Below are positions 24,653 through 35,248 of a stretch of DNA of 64,000 nt, one piece after another; position 1 is the stretch's first letter, and every line of letters starts with the position of its first letter. The notes beneath the pieces were generated by a model. It was not told the origin of the DNA. It ran no database searches and saw only the letters and a list, made by a program, of their open reading frames with translations. The DNA lies in NCBI RefSeq assembly GCF_003150835.1, contig NZ_CP029479.1, positions 2,083,501 to 2,147,500 on the forward strand, written 5' to 3'. Origin of the DNA: Phenylobacterium parvum (lineage in GTDB: Bacteria > Pseudomonadota > Alphaproteobacteria > Caulobacterales > Caulobacteraceae). The position numbers were made by a program, and so were the translations under genes.

Positions 24653-25984
24653 CTAGTCCTCGAGGATCAGGCTCTGCTTCTGGGTGTCGCGCAGGCGCAG
24701 GGCGACCAGGAAGGCGATGGACATGACGATCGCCACATAGGCGTAGAAGCCGCTCTCAGCGCCGGCCTTCTTGAACGCCAGGGCCACATACTCCGCCGAC
24801 CCGCCGAAGATGGAGTTGGCCAGGGCGTAGGGCAGGGCCACCCCCAGGGCGCGGACATGGGCGGGGAAGAGCTCGGCCTTCAGCACGGCGTTCACCGCCG
24901 TGTAGCCCGACAGGATGAAGAGCAGCAGGACCACCAGGCCCAGGGCCAGGGCGGGCGAGGCGGCCGTGGACAGGGCCGTCATCACGGGAAAGGTCGCCAG
25001 GGCGCCGGCCCCGAAGGCGAAGGCCAGGGTGGTCTTGCGGCCCACCCGGTCCGACAAGAGGCCGAACAGGGGCTGGATGAGCATGTAGACCACCAGCGAG
25101 CCGGCGCTGATGGCCGTGGCCGTGTCCTTGGAGAAGCCCGTAGTGTTGACCAGGAACTTCTGCATGTAGGTCGTGTAGGCGTAGAAGGCGAGCGAGCCGG
25201 CCGAGGTCAGGACGAAGATCATCGCCGTCTCGCGCGGGAAGCGCCGGAACAGGAGGGCGGCGCTCGACTTCTCCGGCGCCGCAGCCTGGGCCGCCAGGAA
25301 GGAGGGGCTCTCGTGGATGCCCCGGCGGATGATGAAGACCACCACCGCCAGCAGGCCGCCGATCACGAAGGGAATGCGCCAGCCCCAGGCCTCCAGGGCC
25401 TCCCTGGGCATCAGGTTCTGCAGCAGGATCAGCACGGCCAGGGCCGTCAGCTGGCCCATGATCAGGGTGGTGAACTGGAAGCTGGACCAGAAGCCGCGGC
25501 GGGTCTTGCCCGCGACCTCCGACATGTAGGTGGCGCTGGCGCCGTACTCGCCGCCCAGGGACAGGCCTTGGACCAGGCGCGCCGCCACCAGGCAGATCGG
25601 CGCCAGCGGGCCCCAGACCGAATAGTCCGGCAGGATGGCGATGGCGAAGGAGCCGGCGCACATCAGCGAGACCGACAGGGTCAGGGCGGCGCGCCGGCCG
25701 GCCCGGTCTGCGTAGAGGCCGGTCAGCCAGGCGCCCAGGGGCCGGGCCAGGAAGCCCACCCAGAAGACCGCCGCGGCCTGCATCAGCTGGGCCGTCGTGT
25801 CGCCTTTGGGGAAGAAGTGCGGGGCGAAATAGAGGGCGAAGGACGAGTAGGCGAACCAGTCGTACCACTCCACCAGGTTGCCGGCGGCGCCGCCCATGAT
25901 GGCGCGGATGCGGGCCAGGGGGCTGAGGGGCGGCGGTGCAGCGGGCGCGGGCCCGGCAGACGCTGAAGCGGCGGCCTCGGTCAT
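24653..25984 (-). CDS. MHS-family MFS metabolite:proton symporter (KgtP-like)
   Basis: A 443-residue protein with 12 predicted transmembrane helices. GNLVEWYDWFAYSSFALYFAPHFFP near residue 34 is the signature of the metabolite:H+ symporter branch (KgtP, ProP, citrate permeases). Further family motifs are ADRAGRRAALTLSV (MFS loop 2-3) and GGEYGASATYMSEVA. Overall it is closest in feel to alpha-ketoglutarate permeases, but dicarboxylate or osmolyte uptake is possible. It lies in the inner membrane. The neighbouring DUF983 gene starts upstream on the same strand. Confidence 0.88.
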   Translation of the reverse strand: MTEAAASASAGPAPAAPPPLSPLARIRAIMGGAAGNLVEWYDWFAYSSFALYFAPHFFPKGDTTAQLMQAAAVFWVGFLARPLGAWLTGLYADRAGRRAALTLSVSLMCAGSFAIAILPDYSVWGPLAPICLVAARLVQGLSLGGEYGASATYMSEVAGKTRRGFWSSFQFTTLIMGQLTALAVLILLQNLMPREALEAWGWRIPFVIGGLLAVVVFIIRRGIHESPSFLAAQAAAPEKSSAALLFRRFPRETAMIFVLTSAGSLAFYAYTTYMQKFLVNTTGFSKDTATAISAGSLVVYMLIQPLFGLLSDRVGRKTTLAFAFGAGALATFPVMTALSTAASPALALGLVVLLLFILSGYTAVNAVLKAELFPAHVRALGVALPYALANSIFGGSAEYVALAFKKAGAESGFYAYVAIVMSIAFLVALRLRDTQKQSLILED

Positions 25985-26009
25985 GTCTCCCCCTCCCCGC
26001 CCGGCGCGT

Positions 26010-26399
26010 TCAGGCCCGGTCGGCCGTGTGGCGCTCCGCCTGGTCGGCGGTGGCGCGCAGGAAGGCCATGTGCCCGATGAAGGCGCCCTTCACGATCGGC
26101 AGGAAGGCCAGGGTCACGGCCGCCAGGAAGCCCAGGGTCACCGGCACGGTGACCAGGGTCGGCCCCTGCCAGACCCAGGGAATGAACAGCACCGGCACGA
26201 TCACCAGGTGGCCGACGATCAGGATGGTGAAATAGGCCGGGCCGTCGTCGGCCGGATAGCGCGCCAGGTCGACGCCGCAGGCCGGGCAGGCCGGGTTCAC
26301 CTTGAGGTAGGTCCGGAACAGCCGCCCCTCGCCGCAGTGCGGGCAGCGACCGCGAAGGCCGCGGGACAGGGCGGTGGCGAATGCGGGGCTCTGGGTCAT
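26010..26399 (-). CDS. DUF983 family membrane protein
   Basis: A 129-residue protein; ATG 26399 is chosen, ATG 26408 is possible. The N-terminal zinc-ribbon-like part RGLRGRCPHCGEGRLFRTYL ... PACPACGVDL has two CxxC pairs. Two membrane helices follow (~55-80 and ~85-110). This is the standard DUF983 layout, widespread in Alphaproteobacteria, of unknown function. Confidence 0.85.
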   Translation of the reverse strand: MTQSPAFATALSRGLRGRCPHCGEGRLFRTYLKVNPACPACGVDLARYPADDGPAYFTILIVGHLVIVPVLFIPWVWQGPTLVTVPVTLGFLAAVTLAFLPIVKGAFIGHMAFLRATADQAERHTADRA

Positions 26400-26456
26400 G
26401 CGCCCCATATGCGCGCAGGCGGGGCAAAACGCCAGAGGGGCGGGGCGTCGCGGCCC

Positions 26457-26843
26457 CTATCCCGCCAGCTGGGCGGTCAGGACCTGGGCGTCGAAATAGT
26501 CGCGGTAGAAGACGATCTTGCCGTCCCTGACCTCGAAGACGCCGGTCACCGGCAGCTCCACCCACTTCGATCCGAAGAGATGCCTGTCGAGGCGCTCCAT
26601 GAACACCACTGGCCCGGCGACGGCCCGGCGCAGGACATGGAACTCGTTCTTCGCGATCGGGGCGAAGAAGGGCTCCAGGAAGCCCACCACTCCGGCCGGG
26701 CCCACATGCACCATGCCCGGGGCGTTCATGTTCTCGTAGTGGCAGTCCTCGGCGACGAAGGGGGCGGCGGCGGCGTAGTCCTTGGCCTCCATGGCGGCCA
26801 GGAAGGCGTCGACCACGGCGGCGGGATCATTGGGGGCGCTCAT
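26457..26843 (-). CDS. Limonene-1,2-epoxide hydrolase-like (SnoaL/NTF2 fold) protein
   Basis: A 128-residue NTF2-fold protein. The motif FMERLDRH with the Arg and Asp pair, followed by GVFEVRDGKIVFYRDYFD with the second Asp, corresponds to the Asp-Arg-Asp catalytic set of limonene-1,2-epoxide hydrolases. The N-terminal VDAFLAAMEAKDYAAAAPFVAED is typical of the fold. It may hydrolyse an epoxide in the cytosol; many relatives have no known substrate. It lies on the same strand between two small membrane protein genes. Confidence 0.82.
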   Translation of the reverse strand: MSAPNDPAAVVDAFLAAMEAKDYAAAAPFVAEDCHYENMNAPGMVHVGPAGVVGFLEPFFAPIAKNEFHVLRRAVAGPVVFMERLDRHLFGSKWVELPVTGVFEVRDGKIVFYRDYFDAQVLTAQLAG

Positions 26844-26866
26844 GGGCGGTCTCCGGTTCAGGTGGG

Positions 26867-27205
26867 TCAGGCGCGGGCGTCGCCCAGGAGGACGCGGCGC
26901 ATGTCGCCGCCCGTCCGGGCGATCAGGAAGAGCAGGTAGATGCAGAGGAAGGGCATGCCGCCGAAGAAGGCCACGACCGCCAGGCCCAACCCGCCGGCCG
27001 AGAAGCCGTTGCGCCAGGCCGTCCAGATCGCCGACAGGGCCAGCATGAACATGAAGTCCAGGTTGAACTGCCCCGCCCAGCCCATGCCGGCCATGTCGCC
27101 GAAGAAGGCCGGGAAGAGGTTCAGGCCGTGATTGGCGATCACAATCGCCGTATAGACGGTGATGACGCCGAGGGCGGCGACGAGGAAGATGCGGAAGAGG
27201 GTCAT
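26867..27205 (-). CDS. Small inner-membrane protein, possibly repressor-controlled
   Basis: A 112-residue protein with three predicted membrane helices (~4-22, ~45-62, ~72-95). The pattern (IFLVAALGVITVYTAIVI, GLNLFPAFFGDM, GQFNLDFMFMLALSAIW) resembles small DUF-type membrane proteins in Proteobacteria; no function is known. Two closely spaced inverted repeats lie just upstream of the start codon and suggest control by a dimeric repressor. The epoxide hydrolase-like gene follows 23 nt downstream and is probably co-transcribed. Confidence 0.78.
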   Translation of the reverse strand: MTLFRIFLVAALGVITVYTAIVIANHGLNLFPAFFGDMAGMGWAGQFNLDFMFMLALSAIWTAWRNGFSAGGLGLAVVAFFGGMPFLCIYLLFLIARTGGDMRRVLLGDARA

Positions 27206-27220
27206 GGCCCGGACTCCGGA

Positions 27221-27265
27221 ATGTAGCAGTTGCTACATTTGTGGCATAGTGTAGCGGGCGCTACA
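27221..27265 (-). promoter_or_regulatory. Two tandem operator-like inverted repeats
   Basis: ATGTAGCAGTTGCTACAT (27221-27238) and TGTAGCGGGCGCTACA (27250-27265) share the arms TGTAGC(A/G) and (T/C)GCTACA. Their centres are 28 bp apart, and they lie 16-60 bp upstream of the membrane protein start at 27205. The arrangement fits two repressor dimers over a promoter. The regulator is not identified; the nearest regulator gene is the TetR gene at 28380. Confidence 0.65.
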
Positions 27266-27305
27266 AGGGCGATCGGTCGGGATGACCCGACCGCACCTCC
27301 CAATC

Positions 27306-27737
27306 CTAGCGACTGGCTAGCAGCAGGGTTTTGAGGAGAGAGATCAAGGGACCAGCCATCGCGAGGAGCGTCAGGAGCACGATCGCCTGAGAGACGTAAC
27401 CCCACTCGATCACGACCGCTGGGCGCGAGAGCAGCGGCTCGATGTCAGGGTCCACGACCTGGGTGAATACCATCGCAAAGATCGCGACCAGGACTAGCCC
27501 GAGCAAGGCGCCGCTGCAAACCAGGAGCCAGCCCCGGTAACCGTCCAGGGCGATTTTGGCTGCCCCTGTCTCCAGGATGCTCCAAAGCACCATCGTCGAC
27601 ATGAAGATCGCGAAGACCGGAAGGAGGCGAAGGAGGCCAGGATAGGGGAGCGGGAAGACCAACTTCCGATCCAGACCCCAGAACCTGATGACGACGGGTA
27701 CAGTCAAGGCGGCCCTCCTCAAGTCTTCCGACTGCAT
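27306..27737 (-). CDS. Membrane protein of unknown function
   Basis: A 143-residue protein with three strong hydrophobic segments (about residues 34-56, 70-95 and 112-140) and an N-terminal ~30-residue cytosolic part (VVIRFWGLDRKLVFPLPYPG). No known domain is seen. It lies between the operator region and another membrane protein on the same strand, 55 nt downstream of it. Confidence 0.65.
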   Translation of the reverse strand: MQSEDLRRAALTVPVVIRFWGLDRKLVFPLPYPGLLRLLPVFAIFMSTMVLWSILETGAAKIALDGYRGWLLVCSGALLGLVLVAIFAMVFTQVVDPDIEPLLSRPAVVIEWGYVSQAIVLLTLLAMAGPLISLLKTLLLASR

Positions 27738-27792
27738 GACTATTGCGGATCTTGCTCGAATACGCGAGCACGCGATGATGAGGTGACAACCC

Positions 27793-28236
27793 TCACGCTG
27801 TTTTAATCCGACCTGCCGCCCTCAAATTGCGGGAAATCCGGCGAAGAACGGACCACGGCACTTCCACCGCGCCGTTCGCCGGATCGAGGGTGACGTCGAA
27901 GCGGGGATGTGACGGCGTTACTGAAGGCGGCGTCGACAGTCGCCAAGACTCAGGTTCCAGGGCGGGAACCCGCGTGTAACCCTTTTGGGAAAGGTCGCGC
28001 CTGACGGCCTCGATCGGCGCGCCCGCCATGGCCAGACGCGCAGGGTACACGCGCAGCACGTCCCAGTAGCCGAACCCCAAACCGAGGCCCAGGAGCCAAA
28101 AACCCAAGCCGAAATCACGTTCCCAAGCGCGGAGAGCAAGCAAGACGAGGAAGAGGATTGCAGTCACGATGGCTCTTGGGCCTCGGCAGGGCCAGACAAG
28201 CGCCCGCGCCAGGCCGCCCCTGAAGGTCAGCGTCAT
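27793..28236 (-). CDS. Membrane protein of unknown function
   Basis: A 147-residue protein. I use ATG 28236, because the longer frame from 28353 would run into the regulatory region of the divergent TetR gene; the ribosome site is weak for both. Two hydrophobic segments near residues 20-55 (AIVTAILFLVLLALRAW, FGLGFWLLGLGLGFGYW) are followed by a basic soluble tail. The composition (MTLTFRGG, then an arginine-rich tail) suggests a small inner-membrane protein; nothing more specific is seen. Confidence 0.55.
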   Translation of the reverse strand: MTLTFRGGLARALVWPCRGPRAIVTAILFLVLLALRAWERDFGLGFWLLGLGLGFGYWDVLRVYPARLAMAGAPIEAVRRDLSQKGYTRVPALEPESWRLSTPPSVTPSHPRFDVTLDPANGAVEVPWSVLRRISRNLRAAGRIKTA

Positions 28237-28379
28237 CCCCGGGTTCGAATTCGCATGAAGCTCGACCACGACCCGCCTCCCAGCTCTCCCGCTCAAAAGC
28301 CTGCTCCCATTCCGAAGACGAGGCAACCCGGAGCCCTGTCCGGTTTGGCGCACCCGCCTGTCTCCGCTACAACCCTCCC

Positions 28380-28937
28380 ATGACGGTCCGCGCGGCGCAG
28401 AGGCAGGTGGTGACGGAGCGGCTGGCGGGGCACCTGCTGGCCACCGGGCTGTCGCGCACCAGCGTCCGGCAGCTGGCGGCGGCGGCCGGGGTCTCCGACC
28501 GCATGCTGCTCTACTATTTCCGGGACAAGGCCGAGGCCCTGGGCGAGGCCATGGGGCATGTGGCGGCCCAGCTGGGCGGGCGGCTGGAGGCGGCCCTGCC
28601 GGCGGGCGCGCGCCTGTCGCCCGAGCGCCTGCTGGCCGAGTCGGCGCGGATCGTCACCGCGCCCGATGTGCGACCCTTCATGGCCCTGTGGATGGAGGTC
28701 ATCGCCGCCGCCGCCCGGGGCGAAGCGCCCTTCGCCGGCATCGCCGGACAGGTCACCGCCGGCTTCCTGGGCTGGATCGAGACCCGGCTGGACATCGAGG
28801 ATGCGGAGCGGCGGGCGGCGACGGCCGGCCTCATCCTGGCGGCCGTCGACGGCCTCGCCCTGCTGGAGATCGGCGCCGGGGCGCCGGCCGCCCTGGCGGC
28901 GGCGGAGCGGGCGCGGGACTTGCGCTTCACGCCGTAA
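28380..28937 (+). CDS. TetR/AcrR family transcriptional regulator
   Basis: A 185-residue regulator. The N-terminal helix-turn-helix spans ~residues 8-52 (LLATGLSRTSVRQLAAAAGVSDRMLLYYFRDKAEAL, with the typical YYFxxK helix). The C-terminal helical domain is ligand-binding (LWMEVIAAAARGEAPFAGI, AATAGLILAAVDGLALL). It is divergent from the membrane protein at 28236 and may control it or itself; the ligand is unknown. Confidence 0.9.
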   Translation: MTVRAAQRQVVTERLAGHLLATGLSRTSVRQLAAAAGVSDRMLLYYFRDKAEALGEAMGHVAAQLGGRLEAALPAGARLSPERLLAESARIVTAPDVRPFMALWMEVIAAAARGEAPFAGIAGQVTAGFLGWIETRLDIEDAERRAATAGLILAAVDGLALLEIGAGAPAALAAAERARDLRFTP

Positions 28938-28958
28938 GAATCCGACCCAACCGCCGTT

Positions 28959-29264
28959 GACCCCCTCACCCGGCTTCGCCGGGAGCTCCCCCTGATGGGG
29001 AGCAATTGGCTCCCTAATTCCTCCCCCAAGGGGGGAGGTGGACCGCGAAAGCGGGCCGGAGGGGGTCTGCTGAGGCGCCGTTGACCCCCTCACCGGGCTT
29101 TGCCCGGAGCTCCCCCTTGGGGGAGCAATTGAGCGTTCTAATTCCTCCCCATCAGGGGGAGGTGGACCGGGGCGCAGCCTCGGGACGGAGGGGGTCTCCT
29201 GAGAGACGCCGTTGACCCCCTCACCCGGCTTCGCCGGGAGCTCCCCCTTGGGGGAGCAATTCAC
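28959..29264. repeat. Dispersed palindromic repeat cluster (two full, one half unit)
   Basis: This accounts for the 330-bp gap 28938-29267, where I see no gene. Units at 28959-29067 and 29083-29196 each run from GACCCCCTCACC to GGAGGGGGTC with internal hairpins; a third starts at 29214 and is cut off just before the lepA stop. Internal GGGAGCTCCCCC and CCTCCCC(C/A)(A/T) arms alternate between copies. They are the inverse orientation of 24466-24572. Copies lie between genes only, which suggests a non-autonomous palindromic family acting as terminators or RNA stabilisers. Confidence 0.88.
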
Positions 29265-29267
29265 GCC

Positions 29268-31073
<1,806 letters not shown>

Positions 31074-31120
31074 GTCGGGCCGGGCCTTAGCACACTCCGG
31101 CGCTCCGGGGCGAGGCCGGT

Positions 31121-32416
31121 TCAGAGCCGGTCGCGCAGGGCGTACCAGGTCAGGCCGGCCATGGTCAGGGGCCGACGCAGGAAGCGCCCGCCGGGGAAGG
31201 CCGGGGTCGGCAGGCGACGAAGGGACTCCAGCGCCCCGGACGCCGCCTCGTCCCCCGCCGCCTCGCACCCGAGGAGGTGGCCGACATAAGGCGCCAGCAT
31301 GACCCCCTGCCCCGAATATCCCGCCGCCAGGGTCACGCCCGGCGCCGGCGCAGCGACGAGGGGCGTGCGGGGCAGGGTCACCCCCACCGAGCCGCCCCAG
31401 GCGTGGGTGATGCGGACGTCCGCCAGGCCAGGGTAGATCTTCAGGAGGCTGCGGCGGACATAGCCCGCGAGGTCGGCGGGATAGGTCTGGCGGTAGGTCT
31501 CGCCGCCGCCGAACAGGAGCCGGCCGTCGTCGGTCTTGCGGAAGTAGTTCACGACGAAGCGGGTGTCCGCCGCCGCCGCCCCGCTGCGCAGAATCCGGTC
31601 CGCCCGCGCCCCGAGGGGCTCGGTGACGAGGACGAAGTTGTTGATCGGCATGACCCGGTCCCGGGCCGTCCCGGCGATGGCGGTCAGGTAGCCGTCGCCG
31701 GTCAGGACCAGCCGGTCGCAGGCGATGCGAGCCGTGGAGGTGGCGACCTCGATGCCTCCGCCCCGGCGGGACCAGGACAGGGCGGGCGCTTGCTCGCAAA
31801 TCCGTGCGCCGGCGGCCAGGACGGCCCGGGCCATGCCCAGGGCGAGGTTGAGGGGGTGCAGGTGGCCGCCGTCCCGGTCGAGGACGCCGCCATGATAGAC
31901 GTCGGTCCCCAGGTCCTCCGCGAGGGCGTCCCGGGAGACGAGGCTCAGGGCCTCGCAGCCATAGACCCGGGCCATGTGATCGATGTGGGCCGCGTCCGCC
32001 CCCTCCCCGCCCGGACGGTGGCGGGCGACGATGAGACCAGGCCGGTAGCCTGCCTCGGGCGCAACATCGGCGAGAAGATCGGCCAGGTGGGCCCGCCCGG
32101 CCTCCGCCAGCTTCCAGAGCCGCAGGGCCTCGCCCGCGCCAACCCGGGACTCCAGCCAGGCCTGGTCCTGGCGATGGCCGGGATGGACCTGGCCGCCATT
32201 GCGCCCCGAGGCGCCCGAGCCGACCCGGGCGGCCTCCAGTACGACGACGGGGACCCCCGCCCGCGCCAGGGCCAGGGCCGCCCCCAGGCCGGTGAAGCCG
32301 GCGCCGACCACGCAGACCCCGGTGCGGACCTCGCCCTCCGGAGCCGGCAGGTCCGGCAGGCGGATGGCCGCCGTCTCGGCGTACCAGGAGCCCTTGGGGT
32401 GGCCGTCGTTGCGCAT
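31121..32416 (-). CDS. puuB: Gamma-glutamylputrescine oxidase-like FAD oxidoreductase
   Basis: A 431-residue DAO-family flavoprotein. The FAD-binding motif is [21 protein letters not shown] (residues ~33-53), followed by [21 protein letters not shown], the conserved segment of PuuB/OrdL proteins. The C-terminal part has [14 protein letters not shown]. In the Puu pathway it oxidises gamma-glutamylputrescine to gamma-glutamyl-gamma-aminobutyraldehyde plus ammonia and hydrogen peroxide. It lies 10 nt downstream of puuA and ends the polyamine cluster. Confidence 0.87.
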   Translation of the reverse strand: MRNDGHPKGSWYAETAAIRLPDLPAPEGEVRTGVCVVGAGFTGLGAALALARAGVPVVVLEAARVGSGASGRNGGQVHPGHRQDQAWLESRVGAGEALRLWKLAEAGRAHLADLLADVAPEAGYRPGLIVARHRPGGEGADAAHIDHMARVYGCEALSLVSRDALAEDLGTDVYHGGVLDRDGGHLHPLNLALGMARAVLAAGARICEQAPALSWSRRGGGIEVATSTARIACDRLVLTGDGYLTAIAGTARDRVMPINNFVLVTEPLGARADRILRSGAAAADTRFVVNYFRKTDDGRLLFGGGETYRQTYPADLAGYVRRSLLKIYPGLADVRITHAWGGSVGVTLPRTPLVAAPAPGVTLAAGYSGQGVMLAPYVGHLLGCEAAGDEAASGALESLRRLPTPAFPGGRFLRRPLTMAGLTWYALRDRL

Positions 32417-32426
32417 GGCGGCGGGC

Positions 32427-33827
32427 CTAGACGTTCAGCAGCAGGAACTCGCGCTCCCAGGGGCTGATGGTCTGCATGAAGGTCTCGTACTCGGCTCGCT
32501 TCACGGTTGCGTAGGCGCCGCAGAAGATCCCGCCCAGGACGTCCTTCAGGGCCTCGCACTGCTCGAAGAGGACAAGGGCCTCCAGGAGGTTGCGCGGCAG
32601 CTCGATGCCCAGGGCGGAGGCGTCGGTGGCCACAGGCTCGGTGGGGGTCAGGTCCTGGGTCATGCCCAGCCAGCCCGCCGCCAGGACGGCGGCGATGGCC
32701 AGGTAGGGATTGGCGTCGGACGAGGGGATCCGGTTCTCCAGCCGTCGGTTGGCGGGGTCCGACGGCGGCGCGCGCAGGCCGCAGGTGCGGTTGTCATGGC
32801 CCCACTGGGTGTTCACCGGGGCGCCCGTCCCCCGGGCGATGCGGCGGTAGGAGTTCACGTAGGGCGCCAGCACGGCCATGACGGCCGGAAGGTAGCGCTG
32901 CTGGCCGGCGATGAAGGACAGGTAGGCCCGGGTGGCCTCGCCCGTCTTGCGGTCCGAGAACAGGGGCCGGCCGTCGGCGTCCAGGATGGACTGGTGGATG
33001 TGCATGGCGCTGCCCGGCTCGCCGGCCATCGGCTTGGCCATGAAGGTGGCGTAGATGTCGTGCTCCAGCGCCGCCTCGCGGATGGTGCGCTTGAACATGA
33101 AGACCTGGTCGGCCAGCTCCAGCGGGTCGCCATGCCGGAGGTTGATCTCCATCTGCGCCACGCCGCTCTCGTGGATCAGGGTGTCGATCTCCAGGCCCTG
33201 GGCGTCGGAGTACTCGTACATGTCCTCGAAGAGGGCGTCGAACTCGTTGACCGCGGCGATGGAATAGCCCTGCCGGCCCGTCTCCGGCCGCCCCGACCGC
33301 CCGACCGGCGGGCGCAGCGGGTAGTCGGGGTCGGTGTTCTTGTCGACCAGGTAGAATTCCAGCTCGGGGGCGACCACGGGGGTCCAGCCCCGGTCGCGGT
33401 AGAGGCCGAGCACCCGGCGAAGGACCTGCCGCGGCGCCTCTTCGACGGGGCGGCCGTCGGGGTGGAAGGCGTCGTGGATCACCTGGGCCGTCGGATCCTG
33501 CGCCCAGGGCACCACCGCCAGGGTGGCGAAGTCGGGGTTCAGGAAGATGTCGGTGTCCGACTGGACCGCGGAGATGGTCCCCATCACCTCCGGGAAGTCG
33601 CCGGTGATGGTCTGGTAGAAGACCGCCAGGGGCAGGTTCATGGACGGCGCGCCGAGGAACTTGCGGACCGGCATGATCTTGCCGCGCGCCACCCCGGCGA
33701 GGTCGGGGACGACGCACTCGATCTCCTCGATGGACTGGCGCGCCAGCCAGGGCCCGGCGGCCTCCAGGGAGGCGACGCCGCGCTTCTCCCGGGAGCCCGG
33801 GGGCGGACGCTTCTTGCGGGAGGTCAT
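32427..33827 (-). CDS. puuA: Gamma-glutamylputrescine synthetase (glutamine synthetase family)
   Basis: A 466-residue glutamine-synthetase-like ligase. The start ATG 33827 overlaps the aminotransferase stop in ATGA; the longer frame is rejected. Family motifs are PELEFYLV (metal site), MEINLRHGDPLE, MAKPMAGEPGSAMHIHQS (nucleotide and His motif) and NRTCGLRAP, then NRRLENRIPSSDANPYLA. In this context it ligates glutamate to putrescine, the first step of the Puu pathway. A second homolog lies at 40117. Confidence 0.88.
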   Translation of the reverse strand: MTSRKKRPPPGSREKRGVASLEAAGPWLARQSIEEIECVVPDLAGVARGKIMPVRKFLGAPSMNLPLAVFYQTITGDFPEVMGTISAVQSDTDIFLNPDFATLAVVPWAQDPTAQVIHDAFHPDGRPVEEAPRQVLRRVLGLYRDRGWTPVVAPELEFYLVDKNTDPDYPLRPPVGRSGRPETGRQGYSIAAVNEFDALFEDMYEYSDAQGLEIDTLIHESGVAQMEINLRHGDPLELADQVFMFKRTIREAALEHDIYATFMAKPMAGEPGSAMHIHQSILDADGRPLFSDRKTGEATRAYLSFIAGQQRYLPAVMAVLAPYVNSYRRIARGTGAPVNTQWGHDNRTCGLRAPPSDPANRRLENRIPSSDANPYLAIAAVLAAGWLGMTQDLTPTEPVATDASALGIELPRNLLEALVLFEQCEALKDVLGGIFCGAYATVKRAEYETFMQTISPWEREFLLLNV

Positions 33828-35227
33828 CCCGCAGCCTCCGGCTTCAGGGCCCGCAGGATGGGCTCGGCTTCGTCGAGGGATCGGCGGATGATGGAGACCA
33901 GCCGGTCGATCTCGGCGTGGGTGATGATGAGAGGCGGGCAGCACACGATGGTGTCGCGGATGCCGCGCACCATAAGGCCGTTGCGGATGCAGAGGTCGCG
34001 CACCACCGGGCCGGCCTCGCCCTCCTTGTCGAGGAACCGCTTGTTGGTCCCGGGCTCGCGGACGATCTCCACCGCCCCGATCAGGCCGAGGGAGCGGGTC
34101 TCGCCCACCAGGGGGTGGTCGTTGAGGGTGGCCAGGGCGCGGGCCAGGTAGGGGCCGGTATCCTCGCGGGTGCGCTCCACCAGGCCCTCACGCTCGATGA
34201 TGTCGAGGTTGGCCAGGGCCACGGCGGCGGCGGTCGGGTGGCCGCTGTAGGTATAGCCATGGACGAAGTCGCCGCCCTTCTCGCGCAGCTCGGCCACGAT
34301 GTGATCGGCTACGCCGGTGGCGCTGATCGGCAGGTAGCCCGAGGACAGGCCCTTGGCCATGGAGATCATGTCCGGCTTCACGCCGTAGTGGTGGTGGCCG
34401 AACCACTGGCCCAGCCGGCCAAAGCCGCAGATCACCTCATCGCAGACCAAGAGGATGCCGTACTTGCGGCAGATGGCCTCGACCCTCGGCCAATAGCCCT
34501 CGGGCGGGATGATGACCCCGCCGGCGCCCTGGACGGGCTCACCAATGAAGGCCGCGACGTTCTCGGGGCCGACCTCGAGGATTCTGTCCTCGATGGCCTG
34601 GGCGGCGCGGGCGGCGAAGGCGTCAGGGTCCTCGCCGAAGCCCTCTCCGAAGAGGTAGGGCTGCATGACGTGCTCGACGCCGGGCACCGGCAGGTCGCCC
34701 TGGGCGTGCATGGCCTTCATGCCGCCCAGCGACACCCCCGCCACGGTGGAGCCGTGGTAGGCGTTCCAGCGGCTGATGAAGATGCGGCGCTGGGGCTGGC
34801 CCTTCAGCTTCCAGTAGTGACGGGCCAGGCGGAAGACCGTGTCGACAGCCTCGGAGCCCGAAGAGTTGAAGAAGACATGGCTCAGGTGGCCGCCCATCTT
34901 GCTGGCGATGCGGGCCGCCAGCTTCACCGGGGGCGGCGTCGCCGTCCGGAAGAAGGTGTTGTAGTAGGGCAGCTCGAGCATCTGGTCGTAGGCGGCCTTG
35001 GCCAGCTCCTCCCGACCATAGCCCACATTGACGCACCAGAGCCCGGCCATGCCGTCGAGGATGGCGTTCCCCTCCCCGTCGAAGATCGTGCTGCCCTCGG
35101 CCCGGGTGATGATCCGGCTGCCGCCCAGGCTGGCGATCAGCCGGTGGTCAGCCTGGGCCGGCAGGTGGTGCGCCAGGTCCAGCCGGCGAAGCTCGGCGAT
35201 GTCGTGGTTGCGGATCGGAACAGTCAC
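33824..35227 (-). CDS. Class III aminotransferase (putrescine--pyruvate type)
   Basis: A 467-residue PLP enzyme. The cofactor lysine is in SMAKGLSSGYLP. Other class III features are FFNSSGSEAVDTVFRLARHYW, SRWNAYHGSTVAGVSLGG and DEVICGFGRLGQWFG. The overall match is to the SpuC/putrescine-pyruvate and omega-aminotransferase branch. It could transfer the amino group of putrescine or of GABA to pyruvate. It sits between puuD (22 nt upstream) and puuA (4-nt overlap). Confidence 0.87.
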   Translation of the reverse strand: MTVPIRNHDIAELRRLDLAHHLPAQADHRLIASLGGSRIITRAEGSTIFDGEGNAILDGMAGLWCVNVGYGREELAKAAYDQMLELPYYNTFFRTATPPPVKLAARIASKMGGHLSHVFFNSSGSEAVDTVFRLARHYWKLKGQPQRRIFISRWNAYHGSTVAGVSLGGMKAMHAQGDLPVPGVEHVMQPYLFGEGFGEDPDAFAARAAQAIEDRILEVGPENVAAFIGEPVQGAGGVIIPPEGYWPRVEAICRKYGILLVCDEVICGFGRLGQWFGHHHYGVKPDMISMAKGLSSGYLPISATGVADHIVAELREKGGDFVHGYTYSGHPTAAAVALANLDIIEREGLVERTREDTGPYLARALATLNDHPLVGETRSLGLIGAVEIVREPGTNKRFLDKEGEAGPVVRDLCIRNGLMVRGIRDTIVCCPPLIITHAEIDRLVSIIRRSLDEAEPILRALKPEAAG

Positions 35228-35248
35228 GCGGGGAACTCCTGAAGCGGA

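Noticed and set aside
24638..25966. Plus-strand 442-codon open frame
   Set aside because: It is antisense to the MHS transporter; Gln/Gly/His-rich low-complexity sequence with no domain.
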